64,000 bases of DNA from a virus. A program made the translations under genes and the position numbers. Shown in pieces: positions 58,101 to 64,000 of the stretch. The stretch lies in IMG/VR virus record IMGVR_UViG_3300027506_000003, positions 1 to 64,000 of that record; one strand, 5' to 3'. The stretch's first letter is position 1. Each line of letters opens with the position of its first letter. The notes beneath the pieces are model-generated. The model searched no databases and was not told where the DNA came from. It worked only from the letters and a program-made list of their open reading frames with translations.

Positions 58101-58274
58101 CTAAGAGGCTTTCCGTAGTTCGACTACGTGTTTGTACTCCTCTAACTCTGCACACAGTCTGAGCGCCTCTGAGAGACTCACAGGTTTCACCGTACGCTTA
58201 AGCAGTTCATGTGACCCATCTATGTTGGTCACCTTCGTATCTATACTGTATACATCTACAGTATTCCATTGCAT
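58101..58274 (-). CDS. Small protein under strong promoter (57 aa)
   Basis: MQWNTVDVYSIDTKVTNIDG then SEALRLCAELEEYKHVVELR. The purine-rich GGAG lies directly after the -10 box, 9 nt before ATG; with the promoter at 58288-58316 the leader would be about 7 nt, so near-leaderless. No family recognised. Confidence 0.65.
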   Translation of the reverse strand: MQWNTVDVYSIDTKVTNIDGSHELLKRTVKPVSLSEALRLCAELEEYKHVVELRKAS

Positions 58275-58287
58275 AGGTTAACTCTCC

Positions 58288-58316
58288 ATTATAACATACT
58301 TTGATGCTCTTGTCAA
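58288..58316 (-). promoter_or_regulatory. Consensus sigma70 promoter
   Basis: Minus strand TTGACA, 17-nt spacer, TATAAT: perfect in both boxes and spacing. Confidence 0.88.
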
Positions 58317-58319
58317 GGC

Positions 58320-58460
58320 CCTCGTAAACCCTTATATAGCAGGGCCTAGAGGGGTGGCGCTTCTCATCGCCACGCGTGCTTTCGGTAACAACCCACTGAG
58401 ACTTAACTCATAGCAATCCACGGTACAATTCTCAGTTCAACTCCCGTACATATAAAGTAT
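58320..58460 (-). ncRNA. Candidate non-coding RNA between two strong promoters
   Basis: The promoter at 58467-58495 would start a transcript at about 58460 with no start codon followed by a real frame. On the minus strand it contains GTGGCG-ATGAGAAG-CGCCAC (a 6-bp stem) and a second region where AGGCCCT can pair with AGGGCCT across about 18 nt, in a GC-rich stretch unlike the surroundings. It ends at the next promoter. It could be a regulatory RNA or a structured leader of the 58101-58274 gene. Confidence 0.45.
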
Positions 58461-58466
58461 ACACCT

Positions 58467-58495
58467 AGTATAACATATCAGCACCTGCCTGTCAA
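58467..58495 (-). promoter_or_regulatory. Sigma70-like promoter for the candidate RNA
   Basis: Minus strand TTGACA, 17-nt spacer, TATACT. Confidence 0.85.
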
Positions 58496-58502
58496 CTGGC
58501 TC

Positions 58503-58712
58503 TTAGTGGAATACACGCTTGATTCCATCCAGTACCAACCAATCGATGTCTATAGCACCAATGACTCTTATGCCAGTACGGTCTTCAACCATCTCCATAG
58601 CGGTATCCCAGCCGTCTGTACTCTGCATAACATAGTGAACTTCCCACTCATTCAATTCAATCTCTACAGGCTGGTTAGTAGCAATGTGAGTACCAATAAT
58701 TCCGTGTCTCAT
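58503..58712 (-). CDS. Unknown small acidic protein (69 aa)
   Basis: MRHGIIGTHIATNQPVEIEL then EWEVHYVMQSTDGWDTAMEM and RVIGAIDIDWLVLDGIKRVF. Compact alpha/beta composition; no family recognised. Its ATG overlaps the stop of the 32-residue leaderless gene (ATGA), suggesting coupling. Confidence 0.6.
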   Translation of the reverse strand: MRHGIIGTHIATNQPVEIELNEWEVHYVMQSTDGWDTAMEMVEDRTGIRVIGAIDIDWLVLDGIKRVFH

Positions 58713-58807
58713 AGTATTTCCCCTAGCGTAATAAGAACCAATAGTCCTATAACAGGTTGAATGAAGTCTGCATCAAGCAGTCCGTGTTGTTTAATAATCT
58801 TTATCAT
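58709..58807 (-). CDS. Tiny leaderless protein with membrane segment (32 aa)
   Basis: MIKIIKQHGLLDADFIQPVI followed by GLLVLITLGEIL. The ATG is exactly 6 nt after the TATAAT of a consensus promoter, so the A is at +1, and there is no Shine-Dalgarno. The gene ends overlapping the start of the 69-residue gene (ATGA). The composition fits a small membrane peptide. Supported mainly by promoter geometry and coupling. Confidence 0.5.
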   Translation of the reverse strand: MIKIIKQHGLLDADFIQPVIGLLVLITLGEIL

Positions 58808-58813
58808 ACGCAT

Positions 58814-58842
58814 ATTATACCAAGATAGCGGTGCATTGTCAA
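58814..58842 (-). promoter_or_regulatory. Consensus sigma70 promoter, start codon at +1
   Basis: Minus strand TTGACA, 17-nt spacer ending TTGG (extended -10), TATAAT, then 6 nt to ATG at 58807. Confidence 0.88.
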
Positions 58843-59138
58843 GGCTTCTCGCCGAAGTTCTGCGGATTTCTTTGTGTTGCTAGATGACCAGCACGTCAGG
58901 CACTCGGAGTTTCCCTAGCGAAATCAATGCGCCAGCCTTGCTATTACGGGCTTTCTGTGTTATACTGTAGCCCCTCTGAAACCCTCTGAGGTGCCTTGAC
59001 TCCGAACTAAATCTCTGATTAACCTCTCCGAACACAAGCACTCAAACCCACTTTATTCCACTTTCTCCCATCAAGTCTAAATACCATTATTATTACACAC
59101 TTTACCACACTATACCACACATTATATTAGAGACCACC
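58843..59138. promoter_or_regulatory. Divergent intergenic region upstream of the plus-strand oxygenase
   Basis: 296 bases without a gene and GC-richer than its surroundings in the first half. It contains plus-strand TTGCTA-17-TATACT (58932-58960) and, nearer the gene, a weak TTTACC-16-TATATT (about 59101-59128) that ends 10 nt before the ATG. Short inverted pairs (CCG/CGG) occur near 58855. No coding potential seen. Confidence 0.4.
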
Positions 59139-59777
59139 ATGATACCCTTTGAATTATATTCCATATCCCCTTCTATCAACGATTACGGACACATATACTC
59201 CATACCTAACTACTACACCCCCTCTGAGATGTCTTCTGTACAGTCTCAAATACAATCTCATATGGACAAAGCATCCTATAATTCAGTACCCTTAGAAGCA
59301 TGGCCGTCTCTACGTGTTGACTTATTTGATGGTAAACAACCATTCGTTTCTGAGAAGTCTCAATGGTTATTGGATAATTGGTCTGAGATACATGAGTTGA
59401 CCTATACGGATGATATAGAGTACTATAGAGATGGGTCATGTGTACCCGAACATGTACAAGAGTCTGCACGTGGTACTGGTGGTGGTAATCGTTTGTATCC
59501 CTCTCATAATGATAGAGGTGCTTTGAAGTTATTGACTATTCTAGTTCCTCTCGTTGATGTTGGATGTCCTACTCGCTTTCATGGTCGTAAGGAAAATTCT
59601 CAGCTCGAGTCTCGTGTATGGTGTCACGAATGGGCGTTGAATAATGCGTATATGTTTAGACCTTCTGAGAGGTCATATCATTCGTATCAGAATACCATGG
59701 GTATTGATAGGTGGATTAGTAATATTAATTTGTGTGGTCGACTTGAGAATGGTCAACAAGTCAATGATGGGTATTAG
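59139..59777 (+). CDS. 2OG-Fe(II) oxygenase-like protein (212 aa)
   Basis: HxD-type motif in LYPSHNDRGALKLLTILVPL and a distal YMFRPSERSYHSYQN carrying the third ligand candidate, the layout of small prolyl/aspartyl hydroxylase-like phage proteins. N-terminal IYSIPNYYTPSEMSSVQSQI looks like the helix-strand lead of 2OG oxygenases. Substrate unknown. It is the only plus-strand gene in this part and converges on another oxygenase-like gene with overlapping stops (TTAG). The region upstream is a divergent promoter area. Confidence 0.6.
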   Translation: MIPFELYSISPSINDYGHIYSIPNYYTPSEMSSVQSQIQSHMDKASYNSVPLEAWPSLRVDLFDGKQPFVSEKSQWLLDNWSEIHELTYTDDIEYYRDGSCVPEHVQESARGTGGGNRLYPSHNDRGALKLLTILVPLVDVGCPTRFHGRKENSQLESRVWCHEWALNNAYMFRPSERSYHSYQNTMGIDRWISNINLCGRLENGQQVNDGY

Positions 59778-60487
59778 TCTCTACTGACTTCTATATGGAG
59801 AAAGTTACGTAGCCCTTCCACGTGGTTGTATACTTCTTTGGATTCTAGGGATGTATTCGTGAAGTGTCCGTCTAGGTGTATGTCGAATGCTTGAGACATT
59901 CTAGGCTCCTGTCTCGTGTTAGAGTCTACGGAATGCACGATGAGTGGACTGAATAGATGCAAGTCACCTCTGATATTCTCTACCCAACCTTTGCCTTGAT
60001 AGTAAGTACCGTATTCTCTATGGTCGTTATCACTAAGGAATACATTACCGCTAATCATGTGTTGTCTACAATCGTCTTCTGCGTGTTTATGTTCTTGAAT
60101 AGTCACCCATTCGTATTGCCCTATCTGTTCCATATCCATCGCTGCATGTCGATGGGGTTGAATGCCTTCTCCTTTGTCCCATAGGTTGCACCATGATTTT
60201 ATAAACACATCGTTCACGTCTCGTGTGTCTATCTGTTCCATGATTCTTTGTACTAGGTTGATACCTAGGTTGTCTTCTATGAGGGGTATCCAGTTGAAGG
60301 TTGAATGGAGTGCGGTGAGTCCTGTGTATCCATTCGAATCAGCCCATACAGACGAATCGGGAGAATACTCCCGAATTAAGTCGTCTGAATGTTCTGAAAT
60401 AAGTTCACAGATTGAATTGCATTCTTGGTCTGTATAGAACTTGGGGATGACTATGTGATAGTCTTCGGATTGTCTTATAGAACCCAT
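59774..60487 (-). CDS. 2OG-Fe(II) oxygenase (237 aa)
   Basis: YHIVIPKFYTDQECNSICEL at the N-terminus, the first ligand region WDKGEGIQPHRHAAMDMEQI (HxH-like), then GDLHLFSPLIVHSVDSNTRQ with the distal His and EPRMSQAFDIH carrying the Arg that binds 2-oxoglutarate. Phage oxygenases of this type (often TIGR02466-like) hydroxylate proteins or nucleobases; the substrate here is unknown. It overlaps the next gene (60475) by 13 nt. Confidence 0.75.
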   Translation of the reverse strand: MGSIRQSEDYHIVIPKFYTDQECNSICELISEHSDDLIREYSPDSSVWADSNGYTGLTALHSTFNWIPLIEDNLGINLVQRIMEQIDTRDVNDVFIKSWCNLWDKGEGIQPHRHAAMDMEQIGQYEWVTIQEHKHAEDDCRQHMISGNVFLSDNDHREYGTYYQGKGWVENIRGDLHLFSPLIVHSVDSNTRQEPRMSQAFDIHLDGHFTNTSLESKEVYNHVEGLRNFLHIEVSRD

Positions 60488-61350
60488 AGTTGTAGATATC
60501 TATCCGTAGTAGGACACGCATCACCTTTAAGATGTACGAAACTACATTGTTGACTGATATCTCTGTACTCGTGTTCGAACTCGATGAACCTTGCTTGTTG
60601 GTCTCCACCTAGTCCTCTCCATTCTCCTTCATTCTCGAATGATGGTCGTACATTGGTTTCCCATTTCTGATTCATGTCGATGTTTGCAAACTCATCACCG
60701 ATTACATATTGACCTACGATACCATGGTTAGTGTTTAACACCATACCGCTGTTCTCTGCAATTTGGTCTTCGATGTATTGCTGTACGTTTGAACCATACT
60801 TTTCTTGAATGCCTGCTTTGTCGGCTAGGAAATTGTCAATAATGTATTTTGCATCACCTTGTACCCATCCACAGAAATGTGGGAAATACTGAGTATCACC
60901 GTCTTCCATCCAGTTTCTTTCTTGATAGAAGAAAGAGGTGTTGTTCTCTTTGATGGATGCTGTTTCTTCATCGGTGAATGTGAAATTGCATTCGTCTGTA
61001 GTACCTTTAGAAGGTAATCCTTCATAGATAACAGATGTACACATTTGTCTTGCAACAACTTTTGCATTGATATATGTGCATTTGGATTCATCTCTGAGTC
61101 CTTTCATGTCACCGTCAAATAACAAAGCCTGATACCATTCATCATGAATGATTTCGGGGTCTTTCATTAGTGGGATGACTCGGATGCCTTCGTCAAGACC
61201 TGTAGGGTCATCAGTATAACAAGACAACCTTGCAATAGTCATACCGTCATTGGATAGACTTCTCTGTCTATCAAGAGACAGCTTCAATCGGTTTACATCA
61301 TCGGATGTAACACCTAGACCATCGGTCTTAATCGTAATCACTTCAAACAT
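60475..61350 (-). CDS. Glycosyltransferase-like protein (291 aa)
   Basis: The opening MFEVITIKTDGLGVTSDDVN then IARLSCYTDDPTGLDEGIRV and EIIHDEWYQALLFDGDMKGL resembles the N-terminal half of a family of glycosyltransferases from marine bacteria and phages (VTVKTG, FxCFTDDPxGI, W.K). The DxD-like motif would be in LLFDGDMKG. The second half (FFYQERNWMEDGDTQYFPHF) is less clear. It may transfer sugar to phage or host structures; activity is unproven. Shine-Dalgarno AGGAG precedes it. Confidence 0.6.
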   Translation of the reverse strand: MFEVITIKTDGLGVTSDDVNRLKLSLDRQRSLSNDGMTIARLSCYTDDPTGLDEGIRVIPLMKDPEIIHDEWYQALLFDGDMKGLRDESKCTYINAKVVARQMCTSVIYEGLPSKGTTDECNFTFTDEETASIKENNTSFFYQERNWMEDGDTQYFPHFCGWVQGDAKYIIDNFLADKAGIQEKYGSNVQQYIEDQIAENSGMVLNTNHGIVGQYVIGDEFANIDMNQKWETNVRPSFENEGEWRGLGGDQQARFIEFEHEYRDISQQCSFVHLKGDACPTTDRYLQLWVL

Positions 61351-61359
61351 TTAAAACTC

Positions 61360-61419
61360 CTATAAAAATAATATATTTGATTTGTTCCATTTATTTAGGG
61401 ATATAAAAAAACCCTTCAT
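61360..61419 (-). CDS. Possible leaderless micropeptide (19 aa)
   Basis: The ATG is 6 nt after the TATAAT at 61426-61431 and opens a 19-codon frame (MKGFFISLNKWNKSNILFL) whose TAG overlaps the Shine-Dalgarno of the glycosyltransferase-like gene. This geometry suggests a leader peptide. It could be chance. Confidence 0.25.
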   Translation of the reverse strand: MKGFFISLNKWNKSNILFL

Positions 61420-61446
61420 ACTTCTATTATAAGATATATGAAGGGT
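61404..61446 (-). terminator. Intrinsic terminator containing a promoter -10 box
   Basis: On the minus strand ACCCTTCATA and TATGAAGGGT form a 10-bp stem (61437-61446 with 61411-61420) followed by a T-run. The 16-nt loop contains TATAAT, so the hairpin may end incoming transcripts while the same DNA starts new ones. Confidence 0.75.
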
Positions 61447-61454
61447 CTCGTCAA
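61426..61454 (-). promoter_or_regulatory. Sigma70-like promoter inside the terminator loop
   Basis: Minus strand TTGACG, 17-nt spacer, TATAAT, upstream of the glycosyltransferase-like gene. Confidence 0.75.
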
Positions 61455-61458
61455 TTGG

Positions 61459-61572
61459 CTATTTAAACATTTCTTGTACAAGAACGTGTACGTCACCACT
61501 CTTCATCATATCGTTAAATTTGTCTGCTAGTGTCCTAAGATACGAGGCAGACAATGATGCGTAATGTTGCAT
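61459..61572 (-). CDS. Tiny protein (37 aa) with strong ribosome binding site
   Basis: MQHYASLSASYLRTLADKFN and MKSGDVHVLVQEMFK. AGGAGATAAAA gives a perfect Shine-Dalgarno spacing, so translation is likely although the peptide is short. It ends just before the terminator-promoter at 61404-61454. Helical, soluble, no family known. Confidence 0.6.
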   Translation of the reverse strand: MQHYASLSASYLRTLADKFNDMMKSGDVHVLVQEMFK

Positions 61573-61702
61573 TTTTATCTCCTATATTTGTTGTAGCAAT
61601 CTGATACTCGGACTTCGAACTTAATCTACTTACTCTTGTATCGTACTTGTTACATAAGTGTGACATTTATGTGCCACACTTATATATAGGTGAATCAACA
61701 AC
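61573..61702 (-). promoter_or_regulatory. Region with inverted repeat after the barrel gene
   Basis: 130 bases without a gene. AAGTGTGACA (61656-61665) and TGCCACACTT (61672-61681) form a 10-bp inverted repeat with one mismatch and a 6-nt loop, without a T-run. It may be an operator or weak terminator for the barrel gene; the palindrome CAACTTCTAAGTTG also lies across the barrel stop codon. Confidence 0.35.
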
Positions 61703-62344
61703 TTAGAAGTTGTATAGTAATCCTACTGATATACTATCTGCAACTTGGTCTTCGAACACATCTTGACCAATTAAACCTGTTAAGGTAAAATTCTCATTCA
61801 AGTCATAACTCACATTGAGTTGACCGAATGTATCTTCACTGTCATATAGACCACCAATCAATGTTACGTCCACTACTGGAATGAACCATAGGTCATATCC
61901 AATCTCAGCGTAGTTATCATTCGTATCAATATCTTGATAGTATGATAAGGATAGATTGCCTATATATGCAGCTGCATATAACTCTTCAAAAGATTCCACT
62001 GACCCATCGTATGTATATCTGATATACCCAACGTTCAATGTTACCTTGTCGGTTATAGGTAGTAATAGACCACCATAGAAATCCGTCTCACTGGTTGCAT
62101 CATCAAACTCAACGTCTGAGTTCCATGCACCAACATATAGTCCAGTTCCCTCGTGAAGAACCATACCACCGACTGACAATGCTGGTTGGTTTCCTTGTGA
62201 GACACCTCTCCATACATAGTCTGATTTATAACCTATCTCACCAGTGAAAGAAAATGATGGTGTTGATTCCACTACCTGTCTTTCATTTGCTAAGACTCCA
62301 AATGACATTACTGTAAACAATAATGTTGCTAATATATTTTTCAT
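61703..62344 (-). CDS. Outer-membrane beta-barrel protein, TIGR02001/Gcw_chp type (213 aa)
   Basis: A Sec signal peptide ([20 protein letters not shown], cleaved near residue 20) is followed by [40 protein letters not shown] and [12 protein letters not shown], the signature of TIGR02001/Gcw_chp outer-membrane proteins; alternating strands continue to an aromatic C-terminus (SVGLLYNF, Phe at the end as in outer-membrane proteins). Such proteins insert in the host outer membrane as a barrel of about 8-12 strands. A phage copy may change receptors, block superinfection or affect nutrient uptake. Good Shine-Dalgarno (AAGGAG). Confidence 0.85.
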   Translation of the reverse strand: MKNILATLLFTVMSFGVLANERQVVESTPSFSFTGEIGYKSDYVWRGVSQGNQPALSVGGMVLHEGTGLYVGAWNSDVEFDDATSETDFYGGLLLPITDKVTLNVGYIRYTYDGSVESFEELYAAAYIGNLSLSYYQDIDTNDNYAEIGYDLWFIPVVDVTLIGGLYDSEDTFGQLNVSYDLNENFTLTGLIGQDVFEDQVADSISVGLLYNF

Positions 62345-62376
62345 ATATTCTCCTTTCTTATTAATTTGATTACTAC

Positions 62377-62452
62377 TGGTGGAGCTAGAGGGAATCGAAC
62401 CCCCGACCTACTGATTGCAAACCAGTCGCTCTCCCAACTGAGCTATAGCCCC
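62377..62452 (-). tRNA. tRNA-Ala (anticodon TGC), CCA encoded
   Basis: The minus strand gives a 76-nt cloverleaf: acceptor GGGGCTA with TAGCTCC, D-arm GCTCAGTTGGGAGAGC, anticodon stem-loop CTGGTTTGCAATCAG (anticodon TGC), variable TAGGTC, T-arm GGGGGTTCGATTCCCTC, discriminator A and genomic CCA. It reads GCA/GCU/GCC/GCG alanine codons depending on modification. It lies between the 58-residue gene and the barrel gene. Confidence 0.95.
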
Positions 62453-62457
62453 AAGTA

Positions 62458-62634
62458 TTAACCGTTATTATTTATGTTTGGTTTGTACGACTTTTTCTTA
62501 GATTTGTAAACTCTCTTTTTTGACTCATCAACATCGGGTGTTGATTTATCATCAGCAATGTAACGACCTTTCTCGTCTCTTGCTCTAACAGTTTCGAATC
62601 CAAGGAAGTCTGTAAACTTTGTCCAAAATCCCAT
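62458..62634 (-). CDS. Small basic phage protein (58 aa)
   Basis: [20 protein letters not shown] then [20 protein letters not shown] and a basic tail. The module ARDxKGRYxADDxSTPDVxE is common at the ends of small cyanophage proteins. Shine-Dalgarno GAGGTAA fits. Function unknown. Confidence 0.65.
   Translation of the reverse strand: MGFWTKFTDFLGFETVRARDEKGRYIADDKSTPDVDESKKRVYKSKKKSYKPNINNNG
62469..62476 (-). promoter_or_regulatory. Possible late promoter (CATAAATA) before tRNA-Ala
   Basis: Minus-strand CATAAATA about 16 nt upstream of the tRNA 5' end, within the end of the 58-residue gene. It could start late tRNA transcription; single-base variant only. Confidence 0.3.
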
Positions 62635-62647
62635 AAATTACCTCGTT

Positions 62648-63061
62648 TTAATATCTGAACCCAAATGGATTCTTATATTGTAATGCATCGGGTGTATCCT
62701 TTGCATCTCTTATACACCAATATAATGGTATAAAGTTTAAGAGTGGTATTGGAAACAATAATTGCCACCAACCACTACGACCTCTATCATGCAATCTTCT
62801 TGCAGTCAATGTAATACTCTGTACTAGTGTTCCTAGTGTAAACAAGGCTACTAATACTCCACTCTCTCGTAGTTCTCCGAATGGTTCAAGTATACTAAAG
62901 AATGTATATCCTATTACATAATAGTCTAACGCCATCAGTCCAACCAAAATGATGGTTGCGTATAAAGTGAACCACCAAAATTCGGGTCTGTCTGACCTTC
63001 CGTCAATATCTGTTGCTCTATCGACCAACACCGTCTTCAATGTGTCAATAATATGACTCAT
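62648..63061 (-). CDS. DUF805 membrane protein (137 aa)
   Basis: DUF805 (YhaH) family: RSDRPEFWWFTLYATIILVG, SITLTARRLHDRGRSGWWQL and LLNFIPLYWCIRDAKDTPDA. Four hydrophobic segments; the conserved ARRLHDxxRSGWW lies after the third. Bacterial homologues are inner-membrane proteins of unknown function. Phage copies are known but their role is not. Confidence 0.88.
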   Translation of the reverse strand: MSHIIDTLKTVLVDRATDIDGRSDRPEFWWFTLYATIILVGLMALDYYVIGYTFFSILEPFGELRESGVLVALFTLGTLVQSITLTARRLHDRGRSGWWQLLFPIPLLNFIPLYWCIRDAKDTPDALQYKNPFGFRY

Positions 63062-63071
63062 AATTATCTCC

Positions 63072-63701
63072 TTACGTCTGAGCGTAATGTATATTTCCAG
63101 CTACCGATATCCTTTCACCTTGTGGGTCATGGAATGGGTAGACGGAATGATTCAACCACGATGGGAAGATTAGTATATCTCCTTTCTCGGGGTAATGATG
63201 CATGGAAGTCCAGTTCATAAACTGAGTCTCTCCATAATGCAAGTCTATATGACCCGCAAGTGCTTTTGATTCACTAGTTATATTTCTGTCGAACATATTG
63301 TCCGTAGCATCTTCTCTAGTGATTGTGTTTTTGGTATAGAATACAAAACTAAACATACCATCATGTGCATGGATAGGATTGTATTCAAATTCTTTCTGAA
63401 GGTTAACCCAAAGGCCCTCTATTTGCAGCTGTTCTGTATAGATTTCCATACCAATACTCTGGGCCCATGTCACTGCATGGTCTAGAATGTGGGTCTTTGT
63501 AGTGTCTGACACTACATCTTCGATGGTTATCTGTTCTTCTACTCTGCCTGCTAGTAAATCAGCACCTATTTTGGATTTAGGGTCACCTCTGCGTGATTCG
63601 ATAATATCGTTCACATCATTGATGATATCCTCATCCAACTTACCGACCCATACTGGTGGGCCGAAAGGTGAAATGATTTCACCTTGGGGTCTAGTTTTCA
63701 T
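63072..63701 (-). CDS. 2OG-Fe(II) oxygenase (TIGR02466-like, 209 aa)
   Basis: Typical ligand pattern: FEYNPIHAHDGMFSFVFYTK (HxH/D), GDILIFPSWLNHSVYPFHDP with the second His, and QGERISVAGNIHYAQT with the Arg for 2-oxoglutarate. The N-terminal FGPPVWVGKLDEDIINDVND resembles the TIGR02466 opening (IFPTPIWVxKxxDxDxIxxxL). Members occur in many phages; substrates are mostly unknown. It overlaps the next gene upstream by 11 nt. Confidence 0.82.
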   Translation of the reverse strand: MKTRPQGEIISPFGPPVWVGKLDEDIINDVNDIIESRRGDPKSKIGADLLAGRVEEQITIEDVVSDTTKTHILDHAVTWAQSIGMEIYTEQLQIEGLWVNLQKEFEYNPIHAHDGMFSFVFYTKNTITREDATDNMFDRNITSESKALAGHIDLHYGETQFMNWTSMHHYPEKGDILIFPSWLNHSVYPFHDPQGERISVAGNIHYAQT

Positions 63702-63927
63702 CTACCGTTCCTGTAAGGGTTGCAAATGGTAATCCATTCTTTCTTCTTCTCACGAACTCGTTTGCAATCTTCTGACGCAATTTACCTTTCCCTCGTTGTG
63801 TAAGTATCCTATTGTATTCTTCAATAAGCTCTTTCAGTGGAGTAGATTTCATATAATAATGTGTTACTGAAACTTTTCCTGTTCCACGTGCAACGGTTTT
63901 TTGGGTTGGTTTAAATTTTGTCGGCAT
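63691..63927 (-). CDS. Small basic phage protein (78 aa)
   Basis: Start at 63927 (MPTKFKPTQKTVARGTGKVS), with AAGGAG 6 nt upstream; the longer frame to 63996 has no ribosome site. It continues VTHYYMKSTPLKELIEEYNR and KLRQKIANEFVRRRKNGLPF. Similar small basic proteins occur in T4-like marine phages. Function unknown. Confidence 0.65.
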   Translation of the reverse strand: MPTKFKPTQKTVARGTGKVSVTHYYMKSTPLKELIEEYNRILTQRGKGKLRQKIANEFVRRRKNGLPFATLTGTVDEN

Positions 63928-64000
63928 TTTGCTCCTTGGTTCGGGGTTTATGTTTAACATGCCAGTCGTGACTACAATATGCATCACAAAAAACATGCAC
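63911..64000 (-). CDS. C-terminal end of an upstream gene, Cys/His-rich (29 aa visible)
   Basis: The frame entering at 64000 reads VHVFCDAYCSHDWHVKHKPR then TKEQNADKI and a stop at 63911-63913, overlapping the start of the next gene. The Cys/His pairs suggest a small zinc-binding end. Only the tail is visible, so this is uncertain. Confidence 0.4.
   Translation of the reverse strand: MHVFCDAYCSHDWHVKHKPRTKEQNADKI

Noticed and set aside
1-64000. Temperate lifestyle genes (integrase, excisionase, repressor) or photosynthesis genes
   Set aside because: None was found in this window; this does not exclude them elsewhere in the genome.

Overview
The window is AT-rich phage DNA with the gene complement of a marine T4-like myovirus. 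The baseplate proteins (gp5, gp6, gp7-like, gp8, gp25, gp48, gp53, gp26), head completion protein gp4, replication proteins gp32/gp59/RNase H and late-transcription co-activator gp33 all have recognisable T4 or cyanophage-type counterparts, and T4-type late promoters (TATAAATA) are scattered through the virion genes. The AT-rich codon use, phage-borne ribosomal protein bS21, IscA-like protein and carbamoyltransferase fit cyanophage- or pelagiphage-like marine myophages. No photosynthesis gene is present, so a heterotrophic host (for example SAR11) is plausible but not shown by the sequence.

Layout. 1-10,610 (minus): a long run of tail-fibre and receptor-binding modules, including two overlapping genes made of Tyr/Pro/Gln-rich repeats. 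10,612-30,820 (minus): baseplate genes, from a 2,289-residue DUF4815 protein through gp8, gp7-like, gp6, gp25, gp5, hub protein and gp53 to gp48. 30,868-38,397 (plus): gp4, a HAD phosphatase plus CMP-KDO-synthetase-like pair, tube initiator-like protein, gp26, a 59-residue partner reached by a likely -1 frameshift, a holin-like membrane protein and the tape measure. 38,394-43,831 (minus): bS21, gp32, gp59, gp33, nucleases and a SleB-type endolysin. 43,828-50,133 (minus): small unknown genes driven by a family of near-identical sigma70-like promoters, then an SDR/radical-SAM pair and a long acidic protein. 50,244-56,339 (minus): RNase H, a RimK/RimB fusion, a nuclease, an IscA-like protein and a split carbamoyltransferase. 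56,361-58,807 (minus): tiny early-type genes, many membrane or secreted, with strong promoters and a candidate non-coding RNA. 59,139-64,000: 2OG-Fe(II) oxygenase-like proteins, a glycosyltransferase-like protein, an outer-membrane barrel, tRNA-Ala, and a DUF805 membrane protein.

How it fits together. Virion genes use T4-type late promoters; in six genes the promoter sits 5 or 6 nt from the start codon, which predicts leaderless late mRNAs. Early genes use sigma70-like promoters, several of which place the start codon at +1. Host-directed functions include ribosome modification (bS21; RimK/RimB acting presumably on S6), envelope change (outer-membrane barrel, KDO activation, glycosyltransferase) and Fe-S assembly. 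Everything here is read by eye from translated sequence and family knowledge; no database search was run.
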